DNA from: Bacteroidales bacterium
Lineage (GTDB): Bacteria > Bacteroidota > Bacteroidia > Bacteroidales > VadinHA17
Length of the DNA: 24,690 bases
Assembly (NCBI GenBank): GCA_003157055.1
Contig: PMIG01000234.1
Span: 1,845 to 26,534, forward strand
Direction of reading: 5' to 3'
The translations under genes and the position numbers were made by a program. The notes below the pieces were generated by a model. The model made no database searches and was not told where the DNA came from. It worked only from the letters and a program-made list of their open reading frames with translations. Shown piece by piece: positions 1 through 7,174 of the stretch; position 1 is the first letter of the stretch, and the number at the start of each line of letters is the position of its first letter.

Positions 1-602
1 AAATAATTAAACATTTTTAAGGATACTTTTTCCTGGATATCTCCATCAGTCATGGAAATACCTGCTTTATGGATGCTGTCTCCGACCTCTTTCATAAGCA
101 GGCCGAACATGGCCTGTTTAATATTACTGTTTATTTTTTGTTCTGCCAGGTTAAGTTCATCATCATTGAGCACAGTACCCTGGACAATATAAAACTGTGT
201 GCCCGACGATCTCATCTCCGGGTTTATATCATTACCTTCCCTTGCAGCTGCCAAACCACCTTTCCGATGAAAATATTCCTTCCTGAATTCTGCGGGGATT
301 GTATATGTATTCAGAGAATCAGCGGTTTTTGAAATTGGAACGGTCCTGGTTGCCGGATCACCGGCCTGGATCATAAATTTATTGATGACACGATGGAACG
401 AAATTCCTTCAAAAAAACCTGAATTAACCAGTTTAAGAAAGTTATCGCGGTGTAGAGGAGTGTTATCATACAACTTGAGCTTAATGTCACCAAGGCTTGT
501 TTTCATGAGAATAACACTATTTTCATTCCCGGCAGGAGTACCGCAGGAAAGTGTTATTAAGAAAAAAGAAAAGGTAAATATCCTTACAAATAATTTGTTC
601 AT
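1..602 (-). CDS. Cyclophilin-type peptidylprolyl isomerase lipoprotein (3' end cut by window edge)
   Basis: Reading the minus strand from the ATG at 602-600 gives an open frame of 200 codons that runs off the left edge. The first 20 residues form a lipoprotein signal peptide (hydrophobic stretch ending LITLSC, Cys20), so the protein is probably an envelope lipoprotein. The body matches cyclophilin: a start like VILMKTSLGDIKLKLYD, then FHRVINKFMIQAGDP, carrying the Arg, Phe and Gln of the active site, then a GGLAAAREG segment and SSGTQFYIVQG, where the SQFFI-type motif normally lies. The family catalyses cis-trans isomerisation of prolyl bonds, here presumably helping fold exported proteins. 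It is transcribed divergently from the TPR lipoprotein, with a promoter-like element in the gap. The C-terminal end is not visible. The two plus-strand frames overlapping this region are antisense shadows. Confidence 0.92.
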   Translation of the reverse strand, partial: MNKLFVRIFTFSFFLITLSCGTPAGNENSVILMKTSLGDIKLKLYDNTPLHRDNFLKLVNSGFFEGISFHRVINKFMIQAGDPATRTVPISKTADSLNTYTIPAEFRKEYFHRKGGLAAAREGNDINPEMRSSGTQFYIVQGTVLNDDELNLAEQKINSNIKQAMFGLLMKEVGDSIHKAGISMTDGDIQEKVSLKMFNY

Positions 603-644
603 GAATATTTTCTTTTAGTTAATAATGTTAAGCAAATCTGAATG

Positions 645-675
645 CAAAGATATTTAACTTTGCCCGATCATAAAA
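645..675 (-). promoter_or_regulatory. Bacteroidota-type promoter candidate for the cyclophilin lipoprotein
   Basis: On the minus strand there is TATCTTTG (plus 645-652), an exact TAnnTTTG -7 box. A TTTT, one mismatch from the TTTG -33 box, lies 19 bases upstream (plus 672-675). This leaves a leader of roughly 35 bases before the ATG at 602. The boxes and spacing are seen; the promoter role is inferred. Confidence 0.5.
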
Positions 676-733
676 AATGATTTTTAATTATTCTCGTTTT
701 ATTTGATTTGCGGCATTGGGGGAAGAAATAAAC

Positions 734-2467
734 ATGAAAAGAATTTACAATATTTTACTTGGACTGGCGATTGCAATCTATTTGTTTTCCGCATGTACGA
801 GAAAGCTTAATCCTTCTCATTATACGGGAACAAAAGAAAATTCATATGATTCGTCAGCTGCAGAATATGTATATATTGAAGCGGTGAAGCAAAAATTGCT
901 TGGCAATGCAGGAGATGCTATTAAATTGTTCGAGCAGTGTATAAAATCCGATCCGTCAAATGACGCTGCATATTTTCAGATCTCGCAGATACTCATTGGC
1001 ACTGGCGATATTAATAATGGGAAAAAATACGGACTTAGGGCACATGAACTGAACCCCGATAATTTCTGGTATACAATTATGCTAGCTGGAACTTACTACC
1101 AGGAGAAAAACCTTGACAGTGCAATTATCTTCTATGAGAAAGCAGTTAAAGGATTTCCTGAAAAGGAAGATTTACAAATAAACCTTGGAAATTTGTATGC
1201 AGAAAACAACAAGCTTGAAAAGGCATTGCAGGTATTCGAAAATCTGGACAAAAAATATGGAATTAACGAAACATCTACTCCATCAGGAGTAAAGGTATTA
1301 ATGGCAGAAGGCAAGTTCCAGGAAGCAGAAGACAGGGTAAAGAAGCTTATAGAAAAATTCCCGGATGTAATTCTTTACAGCGGTCTTTTGGCTGAGATCT
1401 ACAATAACAATAAGGAAAACGTGAAGGCTTACGAGGTCTATAAGGACCTTATAAGAAAAAGCCCGGACAATCCTGAAACGCAAATGTCACTTTGTAACTT
1501 TTTTTTAGATCAAAAAAACTATAATGAGCTGCTTCTGTTATTAAACAAGGTAATCCTAAATAATGATATTAAAAGAGAAGATAAAATAGGTTTATTTTCC
1601 AAAATTATCGAAAGCCCGGAACTAATAACAGCGAAGGGAAATGAACTGCAGTTGGCATGTATGATAATGGAAGCGGCTTATAAAGATGACGACATTGTTT
1701 TATTACTAAGACCTGAATTTTTAACAGCTGAAAAAAAGCTGAATGAAGCTGCTGCAAGACTTGAGGAGATAATCATTAGCAGGCCCGACAATTATTACGC
1801 GTGGGAGAAACTTCTGTTTGTTTATCTTGAAGAAAAAGACTATAAAAAGCTCCAGGAAAAAGGCGAATTATGTGCTACCAGGTTTAACAGATCATTCCCG
1901 GCTAAGTTACTTTACGCAACTGCTGCCGTTGAAAACAAGCAATACGATATTGCAATTGAGGAGTTAAGAAAAGCCAATATTCTGGCCGGGGATGATAAGG
2001 ACATGCTGTTACAGGCTCTATCATTGCAGGCAGATGTATATTACAGGATGAAAGAGTATGATAAATCATTTAAAGCATTTGATGATGCACTTAAACAGAA
2101 TCCAAATGATGTTACCTTGCTAAATAATTATGCTTATTACCTTGCAGAACAGAACACAAGGCTAAAAGATGCTGAAAAAATGGCCCGGAAAGTAATTGAA
2201 ACTGAAAAAGAGAATACTACATTTCTTGATACTTATGGATGGGTTTTATACAAAAGAGGAAAGCTTAATGAAGCTGCAAGAGTTATGGAAAATGTAATTA
2301 AAATCGGGAAAGAAACAGACGCAGAATGGTACGAGCATTACGGATATATATTAAAAAAGAAAAACGATTGTTCCGGTGCTGTAACTAATTGGAACATTGC
2401 GATTAAAATCGATTCCTCGAAAACTAATTTGATTAAAGAAATACAAAAATGTCAGGGAGACCGCTGA
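734..2467 (+). CDS. Tetratricopeptide-repeat lipoprotein
   Basis: A 577-residue protein from the ATG at 734. An upstream in-frame TTG at 716 would add six residues, but the ATG is preferred because it directly opens a clean lipoprotein signal (MKRIYNILLG, hydrophobic core, lipobox FSAC with Cys21). The mature part is alpha-helical, with repeated TPR-like units such as AAYFQISQILIGTGDINNGK and NPNDVTLLNNYAYYLAEQ, and a strong run of TPRs near the C terminus (DTYGWVLYKRGKLNEAARVM). TPRs mediate protein-protein contact, so this is probably an outer-membrane or periplasmic scaffold. Its stop overlaps the start of the DUF4292 lipoprotein by 19 bases, indicating co-translation with that gene and the EnvC-like gene. 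No enzymatic motif is seen and the exact partner is unknown. Confidence 0.9.
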   Translation: MKRIYNILLGLAIAIYLFSACTRKLNPSHYTGTKENSYDSSAAEYVYIEAVKQKLLGNAGDAIKLFEQCIKSDPSNDAAYFQISQILIGTGDINNGKKYGLRAHELNPDNFWYTIMLAGTYYQEKNLDSAIIFYEKAVKGFPEKEDLQINLGNLYAENNKLEKALQVFENLDKKYGINETSTPSGVKVLMAEGKFQEAEDRVKKLIEKFPDVILYSGLLAEIYNNNKENVKAYEVYKDLIRKSPDNPETQMSLCNFFLDQKNYNELLLLLNKVILNNDIKREDKIGLFSKIIESPELITAKGNELQLACMIMEAAYKDDDIVLLLRPEFLTAEKKLNEAAARLEEIIISRPDNYYAWEKLLFVYLEEKDYKKLQEKGELCATRFNRSFPAKLLYATAAVENKQYDIAIEELRKANILAGDDKDMLLQALSLQADVYYRMKEYDKSFKAFDDALKQNPNDVTLLNNYAYYLAEQNTRLKDAEKMARKVIETEKENTTFLDTYGWVLYKRGKLNEAARVMENVIKIGKETDAEWYEHYGYILKKKNDCSGAVTNWNIAIKIDSSKTNLIKEIQKCQGDR

Positions 2468-3201
2468 TATTTCTTTTTTTAATCCTATTTACTAATTGTT
2501 CTGCTTTAAAAACAGGCAAAACAATTACTGAACAGATCAACAACCCCTGTTTTGAGCTCGCAAATGTTAAAAATCAGAATTTGTCTGCTAATGATTTTAA
2601 TATAAAGAAGGCTGAGATAGAGATTAATATTGACAATGAGAAACAAAAGCTTCTGGCTTCAGTTAAGTATAAAACACCGGGAAGGTGGCTTATCTGTCTT
2701 AAAAGTAATACTGGTATTGAGGTTGCCAGAGCATTTATAACGGTCGACACTTTATTGATAAATGACAGGCTGCATAAAAAGCTGTATTATGGGAGTATAA
2801 GATCAATTGAAAAGAAATGCGGAATACCTTTTATTACACTACCTGTCCTTTTTGGCGATTTTATTGCAGGGAATGTTTCCATAAGGGATTCTGCTAAATG
2901 TATTGATGGAAGAGATATGAAGACTTTTAAATTTGGAGAAAGTGAAATAGAATATTTATTAAGCTGCAAGGATAATAAAATTATTAGTTCAAAGATAAGA
3001 AGACCTGGGGGTAATGAAATTCAGGTATCATATTCGAAAATGAAATTAGTTAATAAATACAAATATCCGGCAAGACTAATAATAAGAGATCCTTCAGAAA
3101 AATGCATTTTAGAAATAAAGATCAGAAATATAGAATTTAAGAATATTGAAAAAGTTGATTTTATTCCTGGGAAAGGATATAATTATATATTACTGAAGTG
3201 A
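2449..3201 (+). CDS. DUF4292-type lipoprotein
   Basis: A 250-residue lipoprotein. The short signal (MSGRPLIFLFLILFTNC, Cys17) is preceded by no better start, and the ATG overlaps the TPR gene by 19 bases. The body alternates short hydrophobic strands (IEINIDNEKQKLLASVKYK, ARLIIRDPSEKCILEIKI), as in the uncharacterised DUF4292 family of Bacteroidota. Assignment rests on length, lipobox, strand pattern and the characteristic place between a TPR protein and an EnvC-like protein. A lipid-binding LolA/LolB-like fold is possible, but that is inference. Its TGA overlaps the GTG start of the next gene (GTGA), so the three envelope proteins are probably made together. Function is unknown; a role in outer-membrane or cell-wall biogenesis is suggested only by context. 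Confidence 0.75.
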   Translation: MSGRPLIFLFLILFTNCSALKTGKTITEQINNPCFELANVKNQNLSANDFNIKKAEIEINIDNEKQKLLASVKYKTPGRWLICLKSNTGIEVARAFITVDTLLINDRLHKKLYYGSIRSIEKKCGIPFITLPVLFGDFIAGNVSIRDSAKCIDGRDMKTFKFGESEIEYLLSCKDNKIISSKIRRPGGNEIQVSYSKMKLVNKYKYPARLIIRDPSEKCILEIKIRNIEFKNIEKVDFIPGKGYNYILLK

Positions 3202-4376
3202 AGCTGAAATTACTATTTACTATTATTTTGTTATGTTGTTATGCCATCGCTATAGGCCAGACAAGGGGCGAATTGGAAGAACAAAGAAAGAAAACACTGG
3301 AGGAAATTACATATGTTGACGGCCTTTTAAAGAATACTGAAAAGCAAAAAAGTGAAAGCATAAACTCGCTTAAAATTCTAGGGCAAAAAGTAAACCTGAG
3401 AGAATCGGTTATTTCAGGAATGGGACAGGAAATAGACTTGCTAAATGAACGAATTGATATTAACAGACAGGCTATAGATATGATGGAGAGTGATTTAAAA
3501 ATATTAAAGGAAGATTACTCCAGAGCAATCATTAATTCTTATAAATCAAAAAAGATAAATCCGGACATAGTTTACATTTTATCTGCCAGAGACTTTAATC
3601 AGGGATATAAACGACTTAAATATTTGCAGCAGGTATCTAAATTCAGGAGAAACGAGTCAGAAGTAATTTCTCAATTGAAGCTTGAAATAGTAAGTACAAA
3701 GGAAAAACTGGAGAATGATCTGGAAAGGATTTCTGATTTGAGACATAAAGAAGTTCAGCAGAAAGAAATTCTGGTGGGTGAGCAACAAAGAAAAACTAAA
3801 GTTGTTAAAAACCTTGGTAACAAGGAGAAACAACTAAAAAAAGAGCTGGAAGAGAAGAAGATTATTGCTGATCGGATTGAAAAGGCGATAGCGAAAATAA
3901 TTGAAGAGGAAAGGAAAAAAAGCATAAAAAATGAGCTTACACCGGAACAAAAACTTATTGGTGAAGATTTTTCAGTGAATAAGGGAAGATTGCCATGGCC
4001 GGTAGAGAAAGGAATAATAACAAGTCATTTTGGAGTGCACAAGCATCCTGTATTAAAATATGTTACTGAAAACAACTTTGGGATTGAGATAACAAGCTCT
4101 GGAATGAATTTAGCAAGAAGTATATTTAAAGGCGAAGTAACAGCTATAACTGCCATTTCTGGTGCAAATATGACAGTAATAATAAGACACGGAATTTATT
4201 ATTCAGTATACACAAATCTGGTAAATGTGAAAGTAAGAAAAGGAGAGGAAGTTAATACGAAGCAGATTATTGGAGAAGTTTATCAGGATCCTTCTGCAAG
4301 CAATAATTCAACAATAAAATTCATGATTTTTGAAAAACAATATCTGGATCCTGAATTATGGATAGCAAAAAACTGA
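3198..4376 (+). CDS. envC: EnvC-like murein hydrolase activator with degenerate LytM (M23) domain
   Basis: A 392-residue exported protein. The GTG start overlaps the previous stop (GTGA) and opens a signal peptide ending AIAIGQ. Residues about 22-250 are a long charged coiled coil. Residues about 264-388 form a LytM/M23 fold recognised by LPWPVEKGIITSHFG, a KGEVTAI segment, IIRHG and a C-terminal LDPELWI. The metal ligands of active M23 peptidases are largely missing: HxGID is N293-F-G-I-E297, YaHL is YTNL, and the HxH of HLHFE is replaced near FMIFE. Loss of zinc ligands plus a coiled coil is the signature of EnvC, which activates N-acetylmuramoyl-L-alanine amidases at the division septum instead of cutting peptidoglycan itself. 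The amidase partner is not in this window. Confidence 0.88.
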   Translation: MKLKLLFTIILLCCYAIAIGQTRGELEEQRKKTLEEITYVDGLLKNTEKQKSESINSLKILGQKVNLRESVISGMGQEIDLLNERIDINRQAIDMMESDLKILKEDYSRAIINSYKSKKINPDIVYILSARDFNQGYKRLKYLQQVSKFRRNESEVISQLKLEIVSTKEKLENDLERISDLRHKEVQQKEILVGEQQRKTKVVKNLGNKEKQLKKELEEKKIIADRIEKAIAKIIEEERKKSIKNELTPEQKLIGEDFSVNKGRLPWPVEKGIITSHFGVHKHPVLKYVTENNFGIEITSSGMNLARSIFKGEVTAITAISGANMTVIIRHGIYYSVYTNLVNVKVRKGEEVNTKQIIGEVYQDPSASNNSTIKFMIFEKQYLDPELWIAKN

Positions 4377-4430
4377 TATGAACTGAAACAAATTTTAATT
4401 TATTAAGTATAAAGAATCTTATTTGAAGCA

Positions 4431-4835
4431 ATGCTCAAACAGCTTACAATAGAATCTGATATAACCAATCTCAATATGGTTGAAAATGCAATTGATTCGT
4501 TGACAAATGAGATTGGTATAAGTCAGGATAATTATGGAAAAATACTGGTTGCTGTACTGGAAGCTGTTAATAATGCAATAATACATGGGAATAAAGCAGA
4601 TTCAAAAAAAACGGTTGAAATAGATTTTTGGGTGAAAAAGAAAGATTTGAATATTTCTGTAACAGACAAAGGAAAAGGATTTAAACCGGCCGAAGTACCG
4701 GATCCTACCAAACCGGAAAATATTGAAGCAATAAATGGAAGGGGGATATTTCTGATGTCTAAGCTTGCAGATGCAATAGAATTTAATAAAAGAGGAAACA
4801 GCGTTACAATGATATTTAAAAATATAACACCTTGA
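4431..4835 (+). CDS. RsbW/SpoIIAB-like ATP-binding protein (HATPase_c_2)
   Basis: A 134-residue cytoplasmic protein made of a single GHKL ATPase domain. Visible motifs are the N box (E44, N47, N48, then HGN), the G1 box DKGKGF (D79, G81, G83) and the G2 box NGRGIFLMSKLADAI. This matches stand-alone anti-sigma-factor/serine kinase proteins of the RsbW type. The frame starts at an ATG 54 bases after the EnvC-like stop, and its last codons overlap the TTG start of ybeY (TTGA). In Bacteroidota such an ATPase commonly precedes ybeY and mnmG; its target is not generally known. No anti-anti-sigma factor or sigma factor lies nearby, so calling it an anti-sigma factor would go beyond the evidence. Confidence 0.85.
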   Translation: MLKQLTIESDITNLNMVENAIDSLTNEIGISQDNYGKILVAVLEAVNNAIIHGNKADSKKTVEIDFWVKKKDLNISVTDKGKGFKPAEVPDPTKPENIEAINGRGIFLMSKLADAIEFNKRGNSVTMIFKNITP

Positions 4836-5254
4836 AAACAAGGATATTTTATGATGGTATAAAGTACAGGTTAAAGAATAGCAGGAAGGTACTGAAATTA
4901 ATTGAAAAGGTTATCGGGGAATACAGAAAGCCCAGAGGTAGCCTTTCTTTTATTTTAGTAAGCGATGAAGAATTGATAAAAATCAACAGGGAATTTTTGC
5001 AACATAACTATTTTACTGATGTTATTGCTTTTGATTATGGTAAAAGTGATTTACTCGATGGTGAAATTTATTTAAGTCTGGATACGATTAAATTAAATGC
5101 CTTTAACTATAATGTTAGTTTAAGAAATGAGTTAATAAGAGTAATGATTCATGGGACACTTCATCTTTGCGGATTCAAAGATTCAACTAAAAGTGAAAAA
5201 GGAAGAATGACAAGGCTTGAGAACAAATGGATTTTAAAATTAAAGTTGAATTAA
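4832..5254 (+). CDS. ybeY: Endoribonuclease YbeY (rRNA maturation factor)
   Basis: A 140-residue UPF0054 protein. YbeY is a metal-dependent RNase acting in 16S rRNA 3'-end maturation and ribosome quality control. The core is present: FTDVIAFDYG, DGEIYLSLDTIKLNA, and the metal-binding helix HGTLHLCGFKD with H107 and H111. The third ligand, His in HxxxHxxxxxH of E. coli, is Asp117 here, as I recall for other Bacteroidota homologues. The start is taken as TTG at 4832, overlapping the ATPase stop as TTGA; no in-frame ATG lies close to the N terminus that would keep the first strand (TRIFYDGIKYRL). The stop codon directly abuts the mnmG ATG with no gap, consistent with coupled translation. Confidence 0.92.
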   Translation: MKTRIFYDGIKYRLKNSRKVLKLIEKVIGEYRKPRGSLSFILVSDEELIKINREFLQHNYFTDVIAFDYGKSDLLDGEIYLSLDTIKLNAFNYNVSLRNELIRVMIHGTLHLCGFKDSTKSEKGRMTRLENKWILKLKLN

Positions 5255-7129
5255 ATGGATTTCAGATATGAAGTAATAGTAGTTGGGGGAGGTCATGCCG
5301 GATGTGAAGCAGCTCATGCTGCTGCGAAGATGGGAGCAAGAACCTTGCTTGTGACAATGGACATGACAAAGCTGGCACAAATGTCGTGCAATCCTGCAAT
5401 GGGTGGAATCGCAAAAGGACAGATTGTAAGAGAAATTGATGCATTAGGTGGATTGAGCGGGATCATTACCGATCGAAGCATGATACAATTCAGAATGCTT
5501 AATAAGTCGAAAGGTCCTGCAATGTGGAGCCCAAGGGCTCAATGCGACAGGCAAAAATTTACGAGCGAGTGGAGAAAAGAACTGGAACAAACAAAAAACT
5601 TGCATATATGGCAGGAACAAGCGAAAAAGATAATTATTGATAATAATAGGGCAATAGGAATTGAAACATCTTTTGGTAATAAGTTTTATGGAGATGCTGT
5701 CATTTTAACAAATGGAACTTTTCTTAATGGATTGATGCATGTGGGGCTTACAATGGTAAATGGAGGAAGGTCAGGAGAATCTGCGTCAATAGGTTTAAGC
5801 GAACAAATAAGAAATATGGGATTTCAGGTTGAAAGAATGAAAACCGGAACAAGCGCAAGAATTGACGGAAGGACAATTGACTTTAATTCGATGGTTGAAC
5901 AGAAGGGAGATGGAGAAGGTAGATCATTTTCATATAAGAACAATATTTTGAAAATTCAAGACCAGATGAGCTGTTTTATTACTCATACTAACGAGGAGGT
6001 TCATAAAGAAATAAAAAAGGGAATGGAATTTAGTCCTTTATATACAGGAAGAATTAAAGGAATTGGACCAAGGTACTGCCCTAGCATAGAAACAAAAATT
6101 ATAACATTTAAAGATAAAGAGTCTCACCAGCTGTTTATTGAACCAGAAGGACGGGATACTATTGAATATTACGTAAACGGGTTTTCAAGCAGCCTTCCTC
6201 TGGAAACACAGATAAATGCATTAAGAAAAGTAAAGGGACTTGAAAATGTCGAGATATTCAGACCTGGATACGCAATAGAGTATGACTTTTTTCAGCCTAC
6301 CCAGCTTAAAAACAGCCTTGAAACAAAAATGATTAAAAACCTTTATTTCGCAGGACAGATTAATGGAACCACTGGATACGAAGAAGCTGCCGCCCAAGGT
6401 TTAATAGCAGGCATTAATGCAACATTAAAAATAAGAGGAAGAAATAAATTTGTGCAAGGTCGGGACGAATCTTATATTGGAGTTTTGATTGACGACCTGG
6501 TAACAAAGGGTGTTGATGAACCTTACAGGATGTTTACATCCAGAGCGGAGTACAGGATTTTACTTAGGCAAGATAATGCTGATGAAAGATTGACCAGAAA
6601 GGGATTCAATTTGGGATTAGCAGAAAAGGAAAGGATAGAGATTCTGGACGAAAAAGAAAAAATGGTAAATGAAATAATGACATTCCTTAGAAAGGAGACA
6701 GTAGTACCTGAAAAGATTAATAATTGGTTAAGAAAGAAAAAAACATCTGAAATTAAGCAGAAAACAAAAGCCGTTAACATTGCTGCCAGACCACAGATTG
6801 AATTAAAAGAACTTATGGAAAATATAAAAGGATATAAGAAGTTGTCAGCTGTGAATTCTGAAAGGTTCAACGAGATTGCAGAATCTGCAGAGATCAGGAT
6901 TAAGTATAAAGGATATATTTTAAGAGAGAAACTTATGGCTGATAAAATAAGTAGATTGGAAAATTTAAAAATTCCTGAAGAGATTAATTATAGTGAACTA
7001 GTCTCAATTTCAACAGAGGGAAGACAAAAACTAGAAAAAATTAAACCTGAGAATATAGGACAAGCTGGTAGAATAAGCGGCGTCTCTCCTTCCGATTTAG
7101 GAATTTTGCTTATGTATTTGGGCAGATAA
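5255..7129 (+). CDS. mnmG: tRNA uridine-5-carboxymethylaminomethyl(34) synthesis enzyme MnmG (GidA)
   Basis: A 624-residue FAD protein, close to the usual length of about 620-630. With MnmE it installs the cmnm5 modification at wobble U34 of tRNAs. The N terminus carries the FAD-binding VVGGGHAGCEAA (GGGHAG at residues 11-16), followed by SCNPAMGGIAKGQIVREIDA, a strongly conserved MnmG stretch. Further family marks are MKTGTSARIDGRTIDF, the central GRDTIEYYVNGFSSSLP, and FAGQINGTTGYEEAAAQG, which closes the FAD site. The C-terminal helical tRNA-binding part (TSRAEYRILLRQDNAD, then ISTEGRQKL and GRISGVSPSDL) is intact. It starts immediately after ybeY. A perfect parS-like palindrome begins two bases past its stop; mnmG is classically near the replication origin in many bacteria. 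Confidence 0.98.
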   Translation: MDFRYEVIVVGGGHAGCEAAHAAAKMGARTLLVTMDMTKLAQMSCNPAMGGIAKGQIVREIDALGGLSGIITDRSMIQFRMLNKSKGPAMWSPRAQCDRQKFTSEWRKELEQTKNLHIWQEQAKKIIIDNNRAIGIETSFGNKFYGDAVILTNGTFLNGLMHVGLTMVNGGRSGESASIGLSEQIRNMGFQVERMKTGTSARIDGRTIDFNSMVEQKGDGEGRSFSYKNNILKIQDQMSCFITHTNEEVHKEIKKGMEFSPLYTGRIKGIGPRYCPSIETKIITFKDKESHQLFIEPEGRDTIEYYVNGFSSSLPLETQINALRKVKGLENVEIFRPGYAIEYDFFQPTQLKNSLETKMIKNLYFAGQINGTTGYEEAAAQGLIAGINATLKIRGRNKFVQGRDESYIGVLIDDLVTKGVDEPYRMFTSRAEYRILLRQDNADERLTRKGFNLGLAEKERIEILDEKEKMVNEIMTFLRKETVVPEKINNWLRKKKTSEIKQKTKAVNIAARPQIELKELMENIKGYKKLSAVNSERFNEIAESAEIRIKYKGYILREKLMADKISRLENLKIPEEINYSELVSISTEGRQKLEKIKPENIGQAGRISGVSPSDLGILLMYLGR

Positions 7130-7131
7130 AC

Positions 7132-7147
7132 TGTTCCACGTGGAACA
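7132..7147. promoter_or_regulatory. parS-like ParB-binding site, perfect palindrome
   Basis: TGTTCCACGTGGAACA is a perfect 16-bp palindrome that exactly fits the widespread parS consensus TGTTNCACGTGNAACA. It lies in the 45-base gap between mnmG and the adenine deaminase gene. The match is seen directly; ParB binding is inferred from established knowledge of chromosomal parS. It could in principle act as a short hairpin terminator, but no T-rich run follows directly on either side. Confidence 0.82.
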
Positions 7148-7174
7148 AATTTATTTAAAACATATTTTATTTTT

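Noticed and set aside
69..618. Two plus-strand frames of 87 and 78 residues
   Set aside because: They are antisense to the cyclophilin lipoprotein read on the minus strand, which has a signal peptide and clear family motifs.
7132..7147. Palindrome after mnmG as a Rho-independent terminator
   Set aside because: No T-run follows the hairpin, and the sequence matches parS exactly; two more copies with the same core lie nearby.
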